Positions 54,776 through 64,000 of a stretch of DNA of 64,000 nucleotides are shown here, piece after piece. The first letter of the stretch is position 1. Each line of letters opens with the position of its first letter. The stretch covers positions 1 through 64,000 of the forward strand of contig JAMYHL010000058.1 of the NCBI GenBank assembly GCA_025531455.1. The letters run 5' to 3'. Origin of the DNA: Apiotrichum sp. Y4204 (Eukaryota > Basidiomycota > Tremellomycetes > Trichosporonales > Trichosporonaceae). The notes below the pieces were generated by a model, which did not search any database, was not told where the DNA came from, and worked only from the letters and a program-made list of their open reading frames with translations. The position numbers and the translations under genes were made by a program.

Positions 54776-55834
54776 GCGTAGAACCATGTCGCCCAATATT
54801 CTTCACGCGTAGCTAGAACGCGCTCCCCTGTCGCCCTGTCCATCAACTTGCATCCAACACACCTCATGACCACCACCATATTGCACACACACTCAACATA
54901 CATTCCCAACAATCCCCTGCACGACCGACAACGCCAGCGACCTGTCATTGCACCCGTCTATCAGCATATTTTCGTTTAAACTCTTTTTCGCCGGGTCGGC
55001 CAGACATAGAGGTCTAGCCAACCGCCTTTTCGCACCTCGTGTGCATTTAGTGTCTCCGTGGATTGCTGTCGTCCCGTTGTTGTTCGCCAAGAACTTTTCT
55101 TTGCGCTCTCACGCTCTTTCTTCTACCTTTTTTCATTCTTTTCTTTCTCTTTGATCCCATAGACGAGCCGCTTCCGTTCCGATAGTCTTGACTTTCCTTT
55201 TTTTTTCCTTACAGTATACAGTACGTCTTCGTGTCTTGCGGACTGTGGCAATGGATGTAACGATATTAGCCTGCGAACAATGGCAAGTGGGGCAGATTAC
55301 GTCGTGGGAACGGGTAACGGTGTGAATGCGAGGGGAGCAGAAGCCCTGGGTAATTGTCACCACGTCACGCACTTGGGATCTGGATTCTGGTAATCTGGCA
55401 ACGACGAGAACCTCTTATTTATTGATTTTGCCCGCGGGAAACGCGAGTGTGTATCAGATCATCAGAAAGAAACGGGCCGCGCACTACAGTACCTGCTACC
55501 TGCATGTATTAGCCGCACGTGCGTCCAAGACTGTGGTACTGTGGGATACTGTGAGATTGATTGCCGCCATGTCCGCAGCGTGCATCCGCACTTCGTTCGC
55601 CATGCTGTTCGCCATGCTTATCATAAGTACTCGCAGTCGGCGTCCACTCAGGATGGGCAGAATGGGCAGAAGGTTCAATGGACAGTTCATAGATGGGATG
55701 CACATGGCCCACACGCGAATCGCACGACAAAGCCATGTGTTCAGAGGCACACGCGTACTTTCAATCCAGACAAAGAGTCAACATTGCTCATCAGATCTTC
55801 AGATGTTACTCCATCCACCATCCTCTACACCACA
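54776..55834. other. intergenic
   Basis: The 3' region of CDC24 starts pyrimidine rich (54800-55220, with T runs near 55199). No exon chain was seen. The rest is promoter sequence for MGM101. Confidence 0.5.
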
Positions 55835-56994
55835 ATGTCCCTCCTCCGCACCCGCTGCTTCAGCACAACCATTGCCCGCGCCGCCGCCGCGCGCCCCGCC
55901 GCGCGCCCCGCCGCAGCGCCGAAACGCGCACCCCGGCCCGCAGTTCGTAAACCCACTACTGTCGCGCCAACAGCACCGACATGGGACGACCTCGCCCCCA
56001 CTCCGCCTGCCGACCCTACGCTCCCTACTTCCCTTCCGACGCCGAGCCCGCCACTAAGCGCCCTCCCCGATGAGAACTATTCTCCGCTTCCCTCAGCACA
56101 ATCCGTCCCCTCCTCGACCTCCGTCGCCCCGACCTCCGGCGCCGAGATGGCCGACTCGTACGTCCTCTCCCGCCTTCCCGGGGAGATGCCGGCTTTGGAC
56201 TGGACGACGAGCTTCCGCGGGCTGAGCGAGCGGCCGTTCGACAAGGACGCGAGAGACGCGCTGCTCCGCCCCCTGGATCCCGAGGATGTGGAGATGAAGC
56301 CTGGTACGTGGGGGAATGTCCTTGTGTGGGAGTGCTGACGCGTGTTTTAAACTTGGACTTTGGTGTGTTGTCTCTCGTACCCGTAACTTCGTATCCTCGT
56401 GCTCCTACCTCGCTTCCCCTATCCTCTTACCCTCGTGCCCTCTTACTCTCGTTGCCCACCCTCTCCCGCTCTCTCGCTCTCACGCTCAGATGGCCTCCTG
56501 TACCTTCCGGAGATCAAGTACCGGCGCACCCTGAATGCCGCGTTCGGCCCGGGCGGGTGGGGCATGGCGCCGCGCGGGGAGACGCACGTCGGCCCTCGGA
56601 TCGTGTCGCGCGAGTGGGGGCTCGTGTGTCTCGGCCGCCTCGTGTCCATTGCGCGCGGCGAGCAGGAGTACTTTGACCCCTCGGGCGTGCCGACCGCGAC
56701 TGAGGCGTGCAAGTCGAATGCGCTGATGCGGTGCTGCAAGGACCTGGGGATTGCGAGTGAGCTCTGGTGAGTGGAGAGATTCTTATTGGGTACTGATGGC
56801 AGGGACCCGCGCTTTATCCGCGAGTTCAAAGCCAAGCACTGCGTCGAGGTCATGGTGGAGCATGTCGTGCAGAAGAAAAAGTGGGTAGAAAGGAAGATAT
56901 AGCGGCTGACTTGACCCCCAGACGCAAGCTGTGGCGCCGCAAGGACGCAAAGTTTGACTATCCGTACAAGGAGATTGGGCCGGCGCCCAAGTGA
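55835..56994 (+). CDS. MGM101: mitochondrial genome maintenance protein Mgm101 (Rad52-like)
   Basis: Four exons (55835-56303, 56490-56766, 56803-56880, 56922-56994) give 298 aa. The N-terminal segment [20 protein letters not shown] is Arg/Ala/Ser rich and lacks acidic residues, a mitochondrial presequence, followed by Pro-rich linker. The core [60 protein letters not shown] and [20 protein letters not shown] is highly characteristic of Mgm101, with [18 protein letters not shown] and the C-terminal [19 protein letters not shown]. Mgm101 is a single-strand-annealing recombinase needed for mtDNA repair and retention. Intron 1 is long for this window (186 nt) and pyrimidine rich. Confidence 0.95.
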
Positions 56995-59016
56995 TGGAGA
57001 GAGGGGAGTGGAGTGGGGTGATGCGAAGCGGAAATCTGGGTAGCGAGGTGGTTTGCCTGTTTGACGGAATGCGGCGGGATAACTTGGCCAGTGTTTCTCG
57101 TGTACTATTATTCTGTACGATATGCACCCCTCTCGACGCGATGAGGCCAGGAGAGATATGGCCTCGGGGCGGGGGAGAATAGAGAGGCGCGAGGAGCAGT
57201 AAGTATGCGCAGCACAAGATAAACGTCCACAAAGATTACGCCCCGCCACTGCCCATCCAGATCAACAGATCAACAGATCAACAGATCGACAAGCGTCGAT
57301 CTTATAGATCCTGTGTCCTGCAGATCCCGCACATCCCTTTCCTTCCTGTTCTGTGATCCGCGCTTTAGGAATCAGCGACGCAGCTCCTCTGGGGGGGATC
57401 CAGAGGCCCAGAGCCCGCGATCGGCGCTCCACTGCCAATCCAGAGCGTGGATTGTGGATCCTTTCGATGTGCAGTACACTACGCACACTACCCTTCTTTG
57501 CGTCATGACGATCACGACAATCCCCCCTTCCTCCGCCTCCGGAGCTCCGCTTTGCTCGGAGCATCGTCAGGTCGAGTCAGCTCATCTGCATTTCCTGCCA
57601 ACACAAAAGAGAAGTCTTGCTACAACTGGCTGGTGGCTGCCACACTCAGCATGCTCGGCAGCGGACGCATTAATGGGGGAGGGCATTACATAATTTGGAT
57701 CTGTTTGATTAGAAGCGCCCCAGGTGCCGGCATTAGCACCCAACTGCTCCCGCTAATGGCGGATGGGCAGCCGCTGTGCGCACAGGATCATAGGAGCGGC
57801 TCCAGCGCGCCAAGGCGGGGCAGAGAGACAAAGGGGACCCAGAACGAGGGGGCCACAGCACACAGAGCCGCGCAGGGCCTTGCAGGGCCGTCACCCATCC
57901 TGTCTGTCCACACCCCGTGTCGCTCAACTGCCGGGACTGCCGCTGCCCCATCGATACCACCACCAACACACCACAACGCTCATCACCACCATCCCTGCCT
58001 CGCTCTCCGTCGCCGACATCCTCGCCATCCCAGACACACCGCGCGCCGATCCGTGTACCCCGTGCTGCCTGCGAGCGAGCTGTTGCCGACCTGCGAGTCT
58101 GATTCGCTTTGTTCCAACGATTGGAACGACGCCCAGACGCCCAGACGGCCATCACCTTCCGACTCTCCCAACCTTCGGACCTTCTCCCCACCTCCGTCAC
58201 TCTCGACGCCATCGTCGCGAAGTGAGAAAAGCGTTCATCTGCATCGCACAGCGCGCAGTATAGAGCGCGTCGTCTCCCAGCTGCCTCGTTTCCGTTTCCG
58301 TTCTGTACCCCTTTCCACACTACCTTCCTTTATTCCTTGTTCATTGTCACTCGCTACGTATCGCTACCACGTTCGAGGAACTGATTTCCTCGATACATTC
58401 CTCTCTTCTCCACTCGACTCGTCTCGACGCTTCGCCCACCGTGGACCGTGGCTCCGCGATACTTGCGATCATCACTTCACTGGTGTTTGGCGACAAACAG
58501 ACGCGAATCGAAATCCGCCCACACACGTTTGGTCATTCCCCCCCAAAGGGCCCGTCAGCGCTACACCCGTAGCCTGCCACCTCGGACGTGTACGAGCAGC
58601 TGCGCCTGCTCTTCCCTTCCAACGCTCGACCGCACCGCCCCGTGTCGTACCGCCCCGTGTCGTGTCCCCGACGCGAACAACGAAGAACGAACCCTCATTT
58701 CGTTCTTCCCGCGTTTCGCAGCGCCACACCTGACGCCGGCTCGGACGCCGATCTCATCAAGGCGGCGCCGAGTGGATCGGATCCAGATTGGTATTCTCCA
58801 CCCACACCCGCATCCCGCATCCAACACTCGGCACACACGGTCTCGTGTGTGGTCAACATCCCAGCTACACCCCGCTGGCAGGATCCAAAGGACACGACAG
58901 ACCCGAGTGCACTCGCTCGCCAGCCATACCGCCATCCGGTGTCCGTTGTCCGTTCGCGACATCCCGGTCACAGGTCCCCCGGCCAGACTTACCCTCTCGT
59001 GGCCGTTTGATGGGCT
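56995..59016. promoter_or_regulatory. intergenic / long leader of YAK1, with an 8-bp repeat at 57260-57293
   Basis: No gene was supported in 2 kb. The 8-bp unit AGATCAAC is repeated four times at 57260-57293. From about 57930 to 59016 the plus strand is C/T rich and purine poor, like the CDC24 leader, giving misleading open frames. It probably includes a long 5' untranslated region for YAK1 (inference). Confidence 0.5.
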
Positions 59017-62971
<3,955 letters not shown>

Positions 62972-63143
62972 AGTGTCCGCAGTCGCAGCTAGCACACAGA
63001 CAGATCGAGTCCAGCAGAGAGCTTAGTGTATCAATGTTTCCCCGATGCATTTCCGAATGAGCATGATATGATCACTCGCATGCGACATTTCATTCATTCC
63101 TGACATCTACGTTTCGCCCCTCTACATTTAGAAGATCTCACAT

Positions 63144-64000
63144 TTAGAGCTTGGAGAAGATTCTGCAAATGTCAGCAAAGCCCATAGTTCCCACTCACTC
63201 GTCAATGACCCAGGCCTGGTCCCAGAGCTCGACATCAGTCTCGAGGCCGACCTTTTCGCCATCGCGCTTGATCCGGTCGTGGAGCTCCATGTTCTTGCGG
63301 ACACACGCCACGTCGCCCTTGCGCATGCGCAGCAGGGGGCAAAAGTCGTTGGACCCGTCGCCGACATAGAGAATCTTGTCGTACGACTCTTTGCCGCCGT
63401 GCTCTGCGAGCCAGGCATCCAGCTCGTCGCCCTTGCACATGTTTGGCAGGCAGCCGATCTTGCAGCCGTGCTGCGGGCCGTCGGCGGGGACCAGGCGGCC
63501 AATATGCAGCCTGTCGCCGTCCCACCGCGCCGGGTTGGTCACTACTTTGCTGAAGAGGTTGGTCAGGCCGTGTTTCTGCCCGGTTAGTGATACGTGTAGG
63601 AAACATCGATATTTTGTTGGAGGCGTCGGGTATTCGGCAACAAGGTCCCGGGCCTCGTATCATGAGGGGTTATCATGTCGGGCACGACATGACTACGGTC
63701 TCTTCCCGCCCTCGGCCCTCGCTTTGCACTCACCTCGAGGATGGTGCCGATGTACACCTCGTTCGAGTTTGAGAGACAGAGAAAGTCGGTCTCGCCGCGC
63801 GCCTTGAGGGCAGTGACGGCGCGCTTCATCGCCGGGTGCTGCGTGTGAGCGGGAGAGGAGCTTTCGGGGGGAGGGAACAGCAGAGAGGTGATAGATGATG
63901 AATGTTAAAGGCGTTATCGCAGTCTAGCTCTTTCTACTCACGACGGGGAGGATGCGCAGTGCGCCGAGCACGTCTTCGCGCGAGTAGCCGGCGTTGAAGA
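63144..64000 (-). CDS. HAD-superfamily phosphatase, PHOSPHO1/2 type (partial, continues past the right edge)
   Basis: The exons seen on the minus strand are: one reaching the window edge (NAGYSREDVLGALRILPV), one around 63738-63840 (HPAMKRAVTALKARG, FLCLSNSNEVYIGTILE), 63199 to about 63573, and a tiny last exon 63162-63144 (IFSKL). The middle exon contains LTNLFSKVVTNPARWDGDRL, NMCKGDELDAWL and YVGDGSNDFCPLLRMRKGD, the HAD motif IV DGSNDFCP typical of PHOSPHO1 and PHOSPHO2. The first motif (DxDxT) lies outside the window. Family members remove phosphate from phosphocholine, phosphoethanolamine or pyridoxal phosphate; the substrate here is unknown. The last intron is 63163-63198. The stop (TAA) at 63144 is convergent with YAK1, 172 bp apart. 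Confidence 0.85.

Overview
The window looks like nuclear DNA of a basidiomycete yeast, most likely a tremellomycete and perhaps the Trichosporonales. Coding regions are GC-rich. Genes are broken by many very short introns, mostly 33-80 nt, with GTGAGT or GTACGT donors, CTGAC or CTAAC branch sites and CAG acceptors. The proteins are a housekeeping and regulatory set expected of a free-living fungus. The order-level placement is inference. Exon structures below were built by hand from splice signals and reading-frame continuity; unless an entry says otherwise, exon lengths sum to an intact frame.

Layout. 0-6.8 kb: 3' part of an unrecognised membrane protein; a TMA46/ZC3H15 homologue (minus) divergent from a meiotic HOP2 homologue (plus), both with microexons; a small FRM2-like nitroreductase. 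7.7-12.4 kb: Snf2/Sth1-type remodelling ATPase with bromodomain. 12.4-15.5 kb: gene-free. 15.6-22.3 kb: beta-carbonic anhydrase with an unusual His/Asp/Lys/Gly-rich insert; a C7orf25-like protein with DUF1308 features; a repeat-rich coiled-coil protein (minus); the FHA-domain splicing protein PML1/SNIP1. 22.4-29.7 kb, all minus: a zinc-cluster-like protein, a metal-dependent amidohydrolase and a coiled-coil/low-complexity protein. 31-37 kb: a Zn2Cys6 transcription factor, a mitochondrial 2-oxodicarboxylate carrier and a tiny secreted cysteine-rich protein. 37.9-41.5 kb: COQ6 divergent from YAF9. 41.5-51.4 kb: a 10 kb block with no gene I can support, its last 4 kb strongly pyrimidine-rich and leading into CDC24. 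51.4-63 kb: CDC24, MGM101 and YAK1. Right edge: a PHOSPHO-type HAD phosphatase running off the window.

The genes do not form a pathway cluster. Several fall into shared themes: chromatin and transcription (Snf2/Sth1, Yaf9, two zinc-cluster proteins), mitochondria (Odc carrier, Coq6, Mgm101), and polarity or growth signalling (Cdc24, Yak1). I saw no tRNA, rRNA, transposon, CRISPR array or clear horizontally acquired island. The most unusual signals are the 8-17 nt microexons, the carbonic anhydrase insert, the small secreted protein with a 9-bp repeat in its leader, several lineage-specific repeat proteins, clusters of 7-8 bp microsatellites, and very long pyrimidine-rich leaders before regulatory genes.
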